Source: Terribacillus halophilus
GTDB taxonomy: Bacteria > Bacillota > Bacilli > Bacillales > Amphibacillaceae
Length of the DNA stretch: 64,000 bases
Direction of reading: 5' to 3'
NCBI RefSeq assembly: GCF_900101385.1
Contig: NZ_FMZB01000002.1
Span: 372,001-436,000 of the forward strand
The position numbers were made by a program, and so were the translations under genes. The first letter of the stretch is position 1. Each line of letters begins with the position of its first letter. Under the pieces are notes generated by a model, which was not told the DNA's origin, searched no databases, and was given only the letters and a program-made list of their open reading frames with translations. Below are positions 42,556-51,654 of the stretch, piece by piece.

Positions 42556-42800
42556 TATAGCGAAAAAGCGATGCGAAGGACATGATTCAAATCCTCCCTC
42601 TCCTGACAGAAAGCAGGGTCACCGGCTGAGAGCCCTGCAGGAGAACGATTTGAATTACCACCTTCAAGCTATAGCGGGGAACTAGCAGTATCCGCTATCG
42701 GTAAAACCGTTATCACGAATGAAGCGCCAAAAATTGGCGGAAATTTGGGTGGAACCACGACCATAATCGTCCCGATCACGGGAGGATTGTGGTCTTTTTT
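42556..42800 (+). ncRNA. T-box riboswitch 2 (threonine)
   Basis: A second full element: T-box TGGGTGGAACCACG at 42746-42759, the same ATTACCACCTT specifier stretch, a long stem I and terminator 42759-42800 ending TTTTTT. It follows the first T-box directly, so two attenuators in series control the synthetase gene. Bacillus subtilis thrZ has three such elements in a row. Confidence 0.85.
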
Positions 42801-42821
42801 ATATTCAAAGGAGGAATTATC

Positions 42822-44015
42822 ATGAACAAACAAGCAGAAGCAGAAAAACGGAACCATCGTAAACTAGGTCAGCAGCTCGAGTTATTCCTGAGCATGGAAG
42901 AAGCACCAGGCATGCCTTTTTTCTTGCCAAAGGGAATGGTCCTGCGCAATAAACTGGAGGAACTGTGGAAAGAAAAACATGCGCAAGCTGGATACGATGA
43001 AATCAAGACACCAATCATGATGAAGCAGCAGCTTTGGGAGCAGTCCGGCCACTGGGATCACTATCACGAAAATATGTATTTCTCAGAAGTGGATAATCAG
43101 CGCTATGCCATCAAACCGATGAGCTGCCCTGGTGCTGTGCTGATTTATAACAGCAAGCTCCGCAGCTATCGGGACTTGCCTATGCGTTATGCCGAATTGG
43201 GGCTGGTGCACCGCCATGAATTGTCCGGCTCACTCAACGGGCTGCTTCGAGTCAGATCATTCACACAAGACGATGCGCATCTGTTCGTCCGTGAAGATCA
43301 AATTGAACAAGAAGTGGAAAAAGTCCTTCATTTGATTGATGACTTCTACAGCCTATTCGGCTTCTCTTATGAAGTGGAGCTCTCCACTCGTCCAGAAGAC
43401 TTCATGGGCTCACCTGCTGTTTGGGATAAAGCCGAAGCAGCCCTGGAGAATGTACTTAAACGACAAGGCACTGCTTATAAAGTGAACGCCGGGGATGGTG
43501 CATTTTATGGACCGAAAATCGATTTCCACATTCTCGACAGCCTTGGACGCAGCTGGCAGTGCGGCACGGTGCAGCTTGATTTTCAGATGCCGGAAAAATT
43601 CGACTGCAGCTATATTGATCAAGAGAACAGCCGCAAACAGCCGATCATGATCCATCGTGCCATCTACGGTTCCATCGAACGCTTCATGGCCATACTCATC
43701 GAGCATTATGCTGGAGATTTCCCGTTCTGGTTGGCACCTGTCCAAGCAAGTATCTTACCAATCAGTGATGCACATGCGGATTATGCCAGGGCCGTTGGCG
43801 AGGAACTTCAAAAGGCAGGCTATCGGGTATCCGTTGATGACCGCTCGGAGAAAATCGGATTGAAAATACGGGAAGGGTCACAGCAGAAAGTTCCTTATCT
43901 GCTAATCGTCGGAGATAACGAGATGCAAAACAAGACAGTTGCTGTCCGGAAGCGGCCGGAGGGTAATCTTGGGGAGATGTCTTTGGAGAATTTGATTGAA
44001 CAGTTTGAAGCATAA
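42822..44015 (+). CDS. Threonyl-tRNA synthetase lacking the editing domain
   Basis: 397 residues; normal ThrRS have about 640. The protein starts at the catalytic core (GMPFFLPKG near 30-38) and holds the three zinc ligands C102 (SCPG), H153 (DDAHLF) and H278 (IMIHRAIYG), motif 2 RVRSFTQDD and motif 3 GSIERFMAIL, then the anticodon-binding domain to the end. The N-terminal TGS and editing (N2) domains are missing. AAAGGAGG precedes the ATG. With its tandem Thr T-boxes it looks like an inducible thrZ-type second synthetase; a full-length ThrRS would be expected elsewhere in the genome to give proofreading. Confidence 0.85.
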   Translation: MNKQAEAEKRNHRKLGQQLELFLSMEEAPGMPFFLPKGMVLRNKLEELWKEKHAQAGYDEIKTPIMMKQQLWEQSGHWDHYHENMYFSEVDNQRYAIKPMSCPGAVLIYNSKLRSYRDLPMRYAELGLVHRHELSGSLNGLLRVRSFTQDDAHLFVREDQIEQEVEKVLHLIDDFYSLFGFSYEVELSTRPEDFMGSPAVWDKAEAALENVLKRQGTAYKVNAGDGAFYGPKIDFHILDSLGRSWQCGTVQLDFQMPEKFDCSYIDQENSRKQPIMIHRAIYGSIERFMAILIEHYAGDFPFWLAPVQASILPISDAHADYARAVGEELQKAGYRVSVDDRSEKIGLKIREGSQQKVPYLLIVGDNEMQNKTVAVRKRPEGNLGEMSLENLIEQFEA

Positions 44016-44019
44016 GAAA

Positions 44020-44052
44020 AAGCGGATGCTCTTCACCAAGGAGTATCCGCTT
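44020..44052. terminator. Bidirectional terminator between thrS-like gene and the ABC operon
   Basis: Twelve paired bases (44020-44031 with 44041-44052, one G-T pair), A/T-rich flanks both sides; ends both convergent units. Confidence 0.75.
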
Positions 44053-44812
44053 AAAATATGCTAATCAATTCCTTTGTATAATCATGCCGGCTATTATCAT
44101 AAATGTTATCTCTCTGAAATACATCCAGTATTTCGCCATCTTTCATTACAGCAATACGCTGACACAGCTGATGGACAGCAGCCAGGTCATGGGAGATGAA
44201 CAGATATGACATACCGAGTGTTTCCTGGAGGGAAGCAAGAAGCTCTAATATTGCTCCCTGTGAAAGGACGTCAAGGCTTGCTGTTGGTTCATCCAGAACG
44301 ATTAGCTTAGGCTCTATGCTGATGGCACGCGCAATCGTCACACGCTGTTTTTGACCGCCGCTCAGTTCATGCGGATAACGATCACCAAGCTCCTTCGGCA
44401 GTTCCACTGTTTCGAGCAGCTGCTCGACAAAAGCTTGTTTGGAAGAGAAGTGGAAATGCTCTAACTGAAGCTCATCCTGAAATTGCAAAAACGGATCCAG
44501 CAGTGAATCTTTGATTTTCAACTTCGGATTCAAGGCAGCAGTTGGATTTTGGAAGACTGTCTGCACGTTCCGGCGATAGTCTCTTAGAGCTTTCCGACTG
44601 GCATTCGCAAGAGATCTCTCATTGTATATGATAGAGCCGCCATCAACCTTCTCCACGCCTAACAAACAACGAGCCAGTGTACTTTTGCCGCATCCGCTTT
44701 CTCCTACCAAACCTAAGCTTTCACCCTTGGCAATGGAAAGAGACACATCATTGACTGCCAGTTTGCCAGGATGATAGCTTTTTTTCAGATTATTGATTTC
44801 GATAACGGTCAT
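44051..44812 (-). CDS. ABC transporter ATPase, NikE/OppF-like
   Basis: 253 residues: Walker A GESGCGKST near 37-45, signature LSGGQKQRV near 148-156, Walker B LIVLDEPTAS near 166-175 and switch His (FISHD). It powers the importer together with the second ATPase. Its ATG overlaps the stop of the preceding ATPase gene (ATGA). It is the last gene of a five-gene operon; the terminator follows at once. Confidence 0.85.
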   Translation of the reverse strand: MTVIEINNLKKSYHPGKLAVNDVSLSIAKGESLGLVGESGCGKSTLARCLLGVEKVDGGSIIYNERSLANASRKALRDYRRNVQTVFQNPTAALNPKLKIKDSLLDPFLQFQDELQLEHFHFSSKQAFVEQLLETVELPKELGDRYPHELSGGQKQRVTIARAISIEPKLIVLDEPTASLDVLSQGAILELLASLQETLGMSYLFISHDLAAVHQLCQRIAVMKDGEILDVFQRDNIYDNSRHDYTKELISIF

Positions 44813-45597
44813 GACTTGCTTACCTCCCTGACGCGCAAGGGCAATGTCGGGGCAGCTTGGATCAGCTGCTTCGTATACGCATGTTCCGGCTGGTGGATGA
44901 GCTTTTGCTTTGTTCCGACTTCAATGATTTTCCCATCTTTCATAACCGCAATCTTATCAGAATAACGAACAACATGGCGCCAATCATGTGTAATGAATAG
45001 GATCGCACAGCCTGTCTTCTGCTGAAGCTCCTGCAGCAAGGACAGTATTCTGTGCGCAGATACACTATCAAGTGCAGTTGTTGCTTCATCGGCAACCAGA
45101 ATATCAGGTTCCAAGAGAAGTGCAAGCGCTATAGATGCACGCTGCAGCTGGCCACCGCTCAGCTGGAATGGATACCGCTTAACAAAGCCGGCGTCCAGGC
45201 CAACCGATTCCAATGCCTCTTTTGCCATACTGTTACGCTTTTGCTTTTCTTTTACACCATGTGTTTGCAAATACTCATCCATATGCTGCTGGATTGTCAG
45301 AAATGGCGTGAAAGAGCCGTGGTAGTCCTGGAAAATATAACTGATCGCCTTTCCTCGAAGCTGATTCATTTCCGTTTTTGAACACGCAAGGATATTGCTC
45401 TCTTGGTAGTTCACACTACCAGAAGCTCTTAAATTAGGTCCGAGCAGCTGACCAATCGCTTGTGACAGCATCGTTTTCCCGCTGCCGCTTTGACCTACGA
45501 GGGCAAACCATTCGCCTTTATCGATTGTTAGACTTACATGATCGACAATCGTTTTCTCCCCATGCGATACGGTTAGATCTTTGATCGATAAAATCAT
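44809..45597 (-). CDS. ABC transporter ATPase, NikD/OppD-like
   Basis: 262 residues: Walker A GQSGSGKTM near 36-44, signature LSGGQLQRA near 150-158, Walker B DILVADEATTALD near 171-183, FITHDW afterwards. The C-terminal part has the HPEHAYTKQL kind of stretch known from oligopeptide/nickel ATPases. It overlaps its neighbours on both sides by four bases. Confidence 0.85.
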   Translation of the reverse strand: MILSIKDLTVSHGEKTIVDHVSLTIDKGEWFALVGQSGSGKTMLSQAIGQLLGPNLRASGSVNYQESNILACSKTEMNQLRGKAISYIFQDYHGSFTPFLTIQQHMDEYLQTHGVKEKQKRNSMAKEALESVGLDAGFVKRYPFQLSGGQLQRASIALALLLEPDILVADEATTALDSVSAHRILSLLQELQQKTGCAILFITHDWRHVVRYSDKIAVMKDGKIIEVGTKQKLIHQPEHAYTKQLIQAAPTLPLRVREVSKS

Positions 45598-46436
45598 GGC
45601 TGCACCTCCTTTTTCACATCGAATTTATCCCGTAAATAGTCACCAAGGACATTTGCCACTAACACGACCACAACGATTGCCAGTCCAGGATAAACCATCA
45701 TCTCCGGATTTGCTTGGAAGTAAGGTCTGGATTCATTCAGCATGGCTCCCCACTCTGGTGTTGGCGGCTGTGCCCCAAGACCGATATAAGAAAGCGAAGA
45801 AATGAGCAAAATGATCTTACCAAAATCCAAACTGGCCAGAACGAGGACATTTCCGATAATATGCGGCAGCAAATGTCTGCGCATGATCGTAAATGTAGAA
45901 AGACCATTGATTCTGGCAATGGTGATATAGTCTTTTTGTACTTCCGTCAGCACTGTACTGCGTACCATCCGGGCATAGTTGACCCATTTCACAAGAACGA
46001 TGGCAAACAGCAAATTCCCGATACCTGGTCCCAGAAGGCCGCTTAGTACAATGGCAATCACTGTATCCGGGAAAGCAAGGAAGCCATCAGCAATTCGCAT
46101 GAATACCCGATCAAGCCATCCTCCTCTCAACCCAGCAAGCAGACCGAACGGTACACCGATGATAACTGCTGCTGCCAAAGCAATCAAACTGTAGCCGACA
46201 GTCAGACGGAATCCGAGCAAAAGCCGCGTCAGCACATCCCGTCCCAAATGATCCGTCCCCATCGGGTGTTCCCATGACGGAGATGCTAATCGGTTCCCGA
46301 CATCTGTCATCGTGGCATCGTGCTTCAAGTAAAGAAACGTGTATGCCACCACTGCCAATAACAGGACCAAAAGCGCACTGATCAGCCAGATCTTGGTTTT
46401 CTTTATTTTTTTAGGGGAAAGAGCTATGACACTCAT
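45594..46436 (-). CDS. ABC transporter permease, NikC/OppC-like
   Basis: 280 residues, five to six helices. An N-terminal anchor and HPMGTDHLGRDVLTRLLLGF near 54-73, then the inner-membrane permease loop NYARMVRSTVLTEVQKDYIT, match the NikC/DppC group. Stop and next start overlap (ATGA at 45594-45597). Confidence 0.85.
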   Translation of the reverse strand: MSVIALSPKKIKKTKIWLISALLVLLLAVVAYTFLYLKHDATMTDVGNRLASPSWEHPMGTDHLGRDVLTRLLLGFRLTVGYSLIALAAAVIIGVPFGLLAGLRGGWLDRVFMRIADGFLAFPDTVIAIVLSGLLGPGIGNLLFAIVLVKWVNYARMVRSTVLTEVQKDYITIARINGLSTFTIMRRHLLPHIIGNVLVLASLDFGKIILLISSLSYIGLGAQPPTPEWGAMLNESRPYFQANPEMMVYPGLAIVVVVLVANVLGDYLRDKFDVKKEVQP

Positions 46437-47384
46437 CTAGCTGAGCTTCCTTTCTTTTAATCGGAGTTCAGGATTTACATAGCGATATGATAGATCCACT
46501 AATGTATTCACCACAAAGACGATAGCCGCCATCAGGACGATATAGCCTTGAATCAGCGGATAATCACGCTGGCGGATAGAGTCAACGACGAGCTTTCCTA
46601 CACCAGGATAAGCAAATAATACTTCCACCACGACGACACCGCCAATCAAGCTGCCCAAGCTGACACCGAATACGGTGATGACAGGCGGCAAGCTATACCG
46701 GAAAGCATGCGAGAAGAAAATGCGCCTTTCCGATATGCCGCGCGCTCTCGCGGCACGGACAAACTCCTGACCTAAAGAGTCCAGCAGACTGGAACGGAGC
46801 AGCCGCACATAAACACCCGCGATGGCAAGTCCCAATGTCACGGCTGGCAGCACAAGGGACAGCAAACTGTCACGTCCCATTGTCGGGAACCAGCTCAGCC
46901 TCACCGCAAACATATCAATCAAGATAAGCCCAAGCCAAAAGCTTGGAACTGCTGCACCGATGATGGAAAAATAACGGCTGATATGGTCGATCCAGCTATC
47001 CTTATACAGAGCAGAAAGGGAGCCCAAAGGAATCGCGACCAGCAGCATGACGATCAAGGAACCAATGGTCAGCTCCAATGTAGCCGGAAGTCCAGTCAGC
47101 AGCATCTCCAAAACCGGCTGACTCGTAATATAGGAGTTGCCAAAGTCAAGTTGAATGAAATCCAACAGCCACTTCCCATATTGAACAAGTAATGGATCAT
47201 TGAAACCCATATCCTCCCTCAGTGCATCCACCTGCTCCTGGCTTACATTCAGTTCATCCACATTCAGGATGGTAAGTGCCGGATCACCTGGTGCAAGGCG
47301 AAGGAAAAGGAAACTGAAGAAAGTGACGAATAAAACAAACAGCACAACCTCCAGCAATCGTCTCCCAATAATACGAACCATCAC
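46437..47384 (-). CDS. ABC transporter permease, NikB/OppB-like
   Basis: 315 residues with six helices. The family start FLFLRLAPGDPA and the cytoplasmic loop VRLLRSSLLDSLGQEFVRAA followed by ARGIS are both present. It pairs with NikC-like permease. It overlaps the end of the binding-protein gene by four bases and directly abuts the NikC-like gene. Confidence 0.85.
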   Translation of the reverse strand: MMVRIIGRRLLEVVLFVLFVTFFSFLFLRLAPGDPALTILNVDELNVSQEQVDALREDMGFNDPLLVQYGKWLLDFIQLDFGNSYITSQPVLEMLLTGLPATLELTIGSLIVMLLVAIPLGSLSALYKDSWIDHISRYFSIIGAAVPSFWLGLILIDMFAVRLSWFPTMGRDSLLSLVLPAVTLGLAIAGVYVRLLRSSLLDSLGQEFVRAARARGISERRIFFSHAFRYSLPPVITVFGVSLGSLIGGVVVVEVLFAYPGVGKLVVDSIRQRDYPLIQGYIVLMAAIVFVVNTLVDLSYRYVNPELRLKERKLS

Positions 47385-48910
47385 TTCACATCCAATTGAT
47401 TTGTAATCATGTAGTACTCACTTCTTGTTGTAACCCAGTTCTTCACTTTCGTTTCATCGTAAGCAACGAGCGTGTCTGGATAAATCACGAATGAATTGAT
47501 TTGATTTTCATCCACAAAGTTGGCAGCCGCTTCGGCCAGTTCTGCACGCTTATCTGTTTCTACTGTTACATTTAATTCATCGATGATCTTCGTCAGCTCT
47601 GGTTCATCTGCACCGCTGAAATTCAAAGCCCCATTTGGATGATACGTGGCATTCAAGTAATAGCCTGCATCCCCGCGAGGTGCCGTCAGGTTACTATAAG
47701 TGGCCAGATCCCAATCCCGATTTGCTGCCATGTATTCTTCTGGAATCTCGATTTGACGCAGTTCTACGTCAATGCCCAGTTTCTTCGCATCGGATTGGAA
47801 GATCTGTGCAATCAATGGGAGATCGGCCCTAGCGGAATAAGTCAGCATCGTAAGTTCAAGCGGCTTTCCGTCTTTTTGCATCTTGCCGTCCACTAGGGAA
47901 TAGCCAGCTTTTTCAAGATATTTCTTTGCTACATCTTCTCCGGTTTCATGTTCACTGTAACTTGGCGCAAATGGCAAGGATTCCGGGAACGGACCTTTTG
48001 CCGGCTCCGCATATCCTAGCAACACGGAATCTGCAATTTCTTCACGATCGATCAAGGCATCCAATGCCTGGCGAACATTCACATCCTTAAGAGCTTCCCG
48101 CTCCATATTCATCGTCAGCTGGTGCACACGGAAGGTTTCCGTCGATTCAACCTTCACACCATCCTTAGCTTCCAAACTCTCAATGCTTTCCGTTTCCGGA
48201 CGGAATACAACATCCGCATTGCCAGATTCCAATGCCAAGGAGCGCGCATTCGCATCTTCGTTAAAGGAGAATGTCACAGAATCAAGTTTTGCTTTTTCAT
48301 CCCAATAATCCTCATTCCGAACAAGCTCTAATTTGCTGCCAGGCGTGAAGGATTCCAGTTTGAAAGGGCCTGTCCCAATCGGGTTATTCACAAAGTCGCC
48401 TGCTTCCACATCAATGATGGATACATTTGGGTTTACAAGTTCTGATACGAATTCAGGAAATGCCTGTGTATTCGTGATCTGCAACGTCCTATCATCTGTT
48501 GCTTCGATAGAATCAATTTTCAAGGCGTTCTGGATGGCTACATTATCCTTCAAGGATCTCTCCAATGATGCTTTCACCGCTTCTGCGTCCATCGGTTCAC
48601 CATTCTGGAAGTTGATCCCTTCGCGAAGCTTGATCGTCCATTCCCTTCCTTCATTCGTGCCTTCCCAGCTCTCAGCCAGCCACGGTTCGATCGTTAACGT
48701 TTCTTCATTCAAACGCACCAATGTTTCTGTCATACCGGCACGCAAAGGTACATAGCTGGAATCCACATTCGGATCCAAGGAATTCGTCGCGAAATTATAA
48801 ACGAAGGTCAGATGCTTCTTGTCCCCTTCCGAACCGGCATTATTCGTACATGCTGCAAGCAGCAAGATTAGTAGTGCTACCCCCGTAGTCTTTAATAAAA
48901 ACTTTCTCAT
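47381..48910 (-). CDS. ABC transporter substrate-binding lipoprotein, NikA/CntA-like
   Basis: 509 residues. Signal with lipobox LLAAC (Cys about 21); cluster C peptide/nickel-binding fold with EPWLAESWE, REWTIKLREGINFQNGEPMD and the typical GTGPFKL and NVRQALDALIDRE stretches. Automated naming would say nickel or peptide. The Zur-like operators in its promoter, however, point to zinc, possibly as a zinc-metallophore complex like staphylopine taken up by CntABCDF. First gene of the operon, start 48910 behind AAGGAGG. Confidence 0.8.
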   Translation of the reverse strand: MRKFLLKTTGVALLILLLAACTNNAGSEGDKKHLTFVYNFATNSLDPNVDSSYVPLRAGMTETLVRLNEETLTIEPWLAESWEGTNEGREWTIKLREGINFQNGEPMDAEAVKASLERSLKDNVAIQNALKIDSIEATDDRTLQITNTQAFPEFVSELVNPNVSIIDVEAGDFVNNPIGTGPFKLESFTPGSKLELVRNEDYWDEKAKLDSVTFSFNEDANARSLALESGNADVVFRPETESIESLEAKDGVKVESTETFRVHQLTMNMEREALKDVNVRQALDALIDREEIADSVLLGYAEPAKGPFPESLPFAPSYSEHETGEDVAKKYLEKAGYSLVDGKMQKDGKPLELTMLTYSARADLPLIAQIFQSDAKKLGIDVELRQIEIPEEYMAANRDWDLATYSNLTAPRGDAGYYLNATYHPNGALNFSGADEPELTKIIDELNVTVETDKRAELAEAAANFVDENQINSFVIYPDTLVAYDETKVKNWVTTRSEYYMITNQLDVK

Positions 48911-48950
48911 CCGTATTCCTCCTTCAGCCTCTATATATATGTATTAAATT

Positions 48951-48999
48951 TCGTAATGATTACGTTTTGTATGTTATCGTAACGATTACGTTTTGTAAA
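48951..48999 (-). promoter_or_regulatory. Promoter with two Zur-like boxes
   Basis: On the minus strand TTTACA (48994-48999), 17 bases, TAACAT (48971-48976). TCGTAACGATTACGT (48977-48991) covers the spacer and TCGTAATGATTACGT (48951-48965) the start region. The Bacillus Zur box core is TCGTAATNATTACGA; the boxes differ at two and one positions. Their centres are 26 bases apart. Confidence 0.75.
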
Positions 49000-49011
49000 G
49001 TAAATTTTTTC

Positions 49012-49041
49012 AAAAAAAAATAGCCCCGTTAATCGGAGCTA
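49012..49041 (-). terminator. Terminator of the YdhK-like gene
   Basis: Stem 49021-49028 with 49034-49041, one mismatch, then nine T on the minus strand; covers the stop codon and separates the gene from the importer promoter. Confidence 0.85.
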
Positions 49042-49583
49042 TCTTCCGTAGGTGCCAACTCGTCCTCGGTCAGCCACTTATGGTTCTTTACTTCTTCCCC
49101 TGTAGCAGTCGACTTGTAATCCACCATATACACGGTCGTATCTTCCACTTTTTCTACAATTGCTGTGGCACCTTTCATTCCTTCCATATGATCGGCCTCA
49201 AGCGTCGCCTCGATTCCGGGCTCAAGCGGCTGCTCATCCGCTTCCTTCAGCTCTTCCTGGATGACCCAGCGATGGTGATCAACATGCTTGCCACCATTCG
49301 TTGGTGTATATGTGACTTCATAAGCATACGTATCAAATGCACCGATAATGGTTGCCTCTGCACCTTTCATTCCTTCCATATGATCGGCTTGGATGATTGC
49401 TTTGCTCCCAGGCGGGAACTTCGGACCCTCTGCTTCCTTAAGGCCCTCCGGTAATTCTCCCGATTCATCATGCTGCATATGTTCCATTTCATTGGCACCT
49501 TGGCTATCTTGCGTTTGCTGTTCGTCATTGCCGCATGCGCTGAGTATGAAAATTGCCCCAAGCAGAATCATCAATATTTTCAT
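49029..49583 (-). CDS. ydhK: YdhK-like lipoprotein (DUF1541 repeats)
   Basis: 184 residues. Lipobox LSAC (Cys 17), a Met/His-rich linker (ANEMEHMQHDESGE), then two copies of an about 65-residue DUF1541 unit, each with ADHMEGMKGA followed by a strand pair and a KH/H-W finish (HHRWV, NHKWL). The Met/His richness recalls copper or other metal binding on the cell surface. ATG 49583 follows AAAGGAGG. It lies just upstream of the metal importer but has its own terminator. Confidence 0.8.
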   Translation of the reverse strand: MKILMILLGAIFILSACGNDEQQTQDSQGANEMEHMQHDESGELPEGLKEAEGPKFPPGSKAIIQADHMEGMKGAEATIIGAFDTYAYEVTYTPTNGGKHVDHHRWVIQEELKEADEQPLEPGIEATLEADHMEGMKGATAIVEKVEDTTVYMVDYKSTATGEEVKNHKWLTEDELAPTEDSSD

Positions 49584-49675
49584 TTGATTATCCTCCTTTT
49601 CTAGCACTAGTATGTATCACATTCCCTTTACCCTATACCCTTTCAAATACGCAGAAAACGCAGCAATGCTGACAC

Positions 49676-49702
49676 ACAAAAAGGACAGTCTGCTGACTGC
49701 CC
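49676..49702 (-). terminator. Terminator of the Bce-like permease operon
   Basis: On the minus strand GGGCAGTC, AGCA, GACTGTCC, then TTTTTGTG; overlaps the stop of the last permease. Confidence 0.7.
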
Positions 49703-51609
49703 TAGAGGGATCTTGTAATGACCTGCTTGTAATAAATCACAGACAGAGCACCAAATATGGAATATAGCAGTGTATAAACAACCATTACAGCCAGCATCGG
49801 AATCCATAGAGATGAACCGAACCAAAACCAGCCAGACTTCACAGCGAAATAACTATGTGACAAGCCAATCAGTAATGGGATGCCAAAGTTGAAAAGCTGT
49901 TTATGTACGATGCCTTTTCTTAGATCCGTTTTGGTATAGCCTATCTTGCGGAGAGCGGTGTAAGTTTGCTGTTCGCTGTCACCTTCATCCATCTGCTTGA
50001 TATACAAAATGCTGCCAGATGTAAGGAGGAATGCCAGACCAAGGAATCCGACGATGAACAAATACAGTCCCATCTGCATCTTCTGCTGAGTCTCTGATAA
50101 CTCTTTTGAAACAGCGTTGTCCTCAAATTGCTGCTTCTGGAATAACCGAGCAGCACCCACTTTATCCCTATCATCCTGTACAATTATTTTAATAAAGGAT
50201 TGTGATATGACAGAAGGAAGCTCTTGCAGCTGCCTATAATCCGCTTCATTTAAAATGCCAATTGGAGCACCAAAGGAGAGGAATGAAGGTACTTGGTAAG
50301 TGTCATGAATGTCTACCAATTCCAGGGTACGTTCGGCTTCTCCTAAAAAGTGCACCTCTCCGGGCTGGAACTTCAACGAGCGCTTTAATCGATCACTTTG
50401 ACCTGTTAGTACCATCTGTCCACCCGACAGATCCATGCCTACTTGACTATCTGGTATAACCAAGAACTGCTGCTCCGCTGTAATACCTGCACCCTTCGCA
50501 AGTATACCAGTCAAATCTGCACTCAGCTCTAGTGTTGACGTTTCCTTTGTCTGTACCTGAATGCCTGATTCGTTAAGCACATGTTCAAATGTATTGGCAT
50601 CCTCCTTTGCGAGAAAGACAAAGTCTGCTCCGGCAGTCAGCGCATCTCCATCCTTGCCTACAGAATAGTACGTAATATAACCCAGCGATAGAAATCCGAT
50701 TGCCAGTGCAGACACTGTGGTGATGACAGTGAGCAAGAAAGCATTTGTCCGCATCCGGAACATGATGCTCCCTAATGAAAGTACCTGCTTAATTGAAAGA
50801 TACCCACCCTTACGTTTACGAAAAAGCACCAGGAGGAACGTAACGGACCCTTTAAAGAAAAGATATGTACCGGCAATACAGGATGTCAGGATGATCAGCA
50901 TCTGCACCATCAACTCATTCGTAGCATCAAAGTCACCGCTGAACAGCCTTGTAGACAAATAGTATCCGAATAAGATAAAGAGCATTCCAGCTATACCGAT
51001 TATCATTTGCCACCAGGTAATGCGCTTCCCAGCCGTTTCGGAAGTATCTCGTACAAGAAAAAGAGAAAGCAAGGTCTGCCTCTTTATCTGGAAACTAGTT
51101 ATGATCATCAATAATAAGTAGAGTAAACTGAATACAAGAATGGTCCATCTTAACGCCAAAGTGGAAAAATTCAGTTCCGCAATGGTTTCAAGCCCTGTCA
51201 ATTTGTAGAGAATCATTGTGAGCAGTTTGGATTCCAAATACCCTGCAAAGACCCCCAAAAGTAAACTCCCCAAATATAAAATTGCATTTTCTATGGCCAG
51301 CATAAAAGCTATCCTGCGCTTTGCCATTCCGACCAACTGGTACAAACCGATTTCCTTCGATCTGCGATTGATTAAAAGTCGATTGGCATAGATAAGAAAA
51401 ACGGCTACAATCCACAACAGCATAATGGAGGCTACCTTTATTGCTGCACTGACTTTTATCGAATCTTCGATTGAGCCCATAGAAGCATCAAACTGCAGTG
51501 TCAGAAATGCAAAATACAGTCCAACGCTGAATACAAGAGCAAAAAAATAAAGTCCATAGTGGCGTATATTTCTTTTTGTATTGCGATAGATCAATTGGTA
51601 GATCGACAT
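49702..51609 (-). CDS. BceB-type ABC permease, second copy
   Basis: 635 residues from ATG 51609, which follows GGAGG; the next upstream codons in frame lie past the previous stop. About ten helices with FtsX-like cores (MFRMRTNAFLLTVITTVSAL near 290) and an about 200-residue extracellular domain between helices 7 and 8. BceB permeases with BceA-type ATPase remove or sense peptide antibiotics that bind lipid II or its precursors. This protein is a diverged paralogue of the next one upstream. Confidence 0.8.
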   Translation of the reverse strand: MSIYQLIYRNTKRNIRHYGLYFFALVFSVGLYFAFLTLQFDASMGSIEDSIKVSAAIKVASIMLLWIVAVFLIYANRLLINRRSKEIGLYQLVGMAKRRIAFMLAIENAILYLGSLLLGVFAGYLESKLLTMILYKLTGLETIAELNFSTLALRWTILVFSLLYLLLMIITSFQIKRQTLLSLFLVRDTSETAGKRITWWQMIIGIAGMLFILFGYYLSTRLFSGDFDATNELMVQMLIILTSCIAGTYLFFKGSVTFLLVLFRKRKGGYLSIKQVLSLGSIMFRMRTNAFLLTVITTVSALAIGFLSLGYITYYSVGKDGDALTAGADFVFLAKEDANTFEHVLNESGIQVQTKETSTLELSADLTGILAKGAGITAEQQFLVIPDSQVGMDLSGGQMVLTGQSDRLKRSLKFQPGEVHFLGEAERTLELVDIHDTYQVPSFLSFGAPIGILNEADYRQLQELPSVISQSFIKIIVQDDRDKVGAARLFQKQQFEDNAVSKELSETQQKMQMGLYLFIVGFLGLAFLLTSGSILYIKQMDEGDSEQQTYTALRKIGYTKTDLRKGIVHKQLFNFGIPLLIGLSHSYFAVKSGWFWFGSSLWIPMLAVMVVYTLLYSIFGALSVIYYKQVITRSL

Positions 51610-51654
51610 ATTACTTGCCTCCAAGTAATAAGGGCCGCTAAGCAGCCCCATAGT

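Noticed and set aside
42789-42821. Start of the threonyl-tRNA synthetase inside the T-box terminator
   Set aside because: The ATG at 42822 has AAAGGAGG before it; earlier codons are in the terminator tail.
44051-48910. Calling the ABC importer a nickel system
   Set aside because: Only family resemblance supports nickel, while two Zur-like boxes support zinc.
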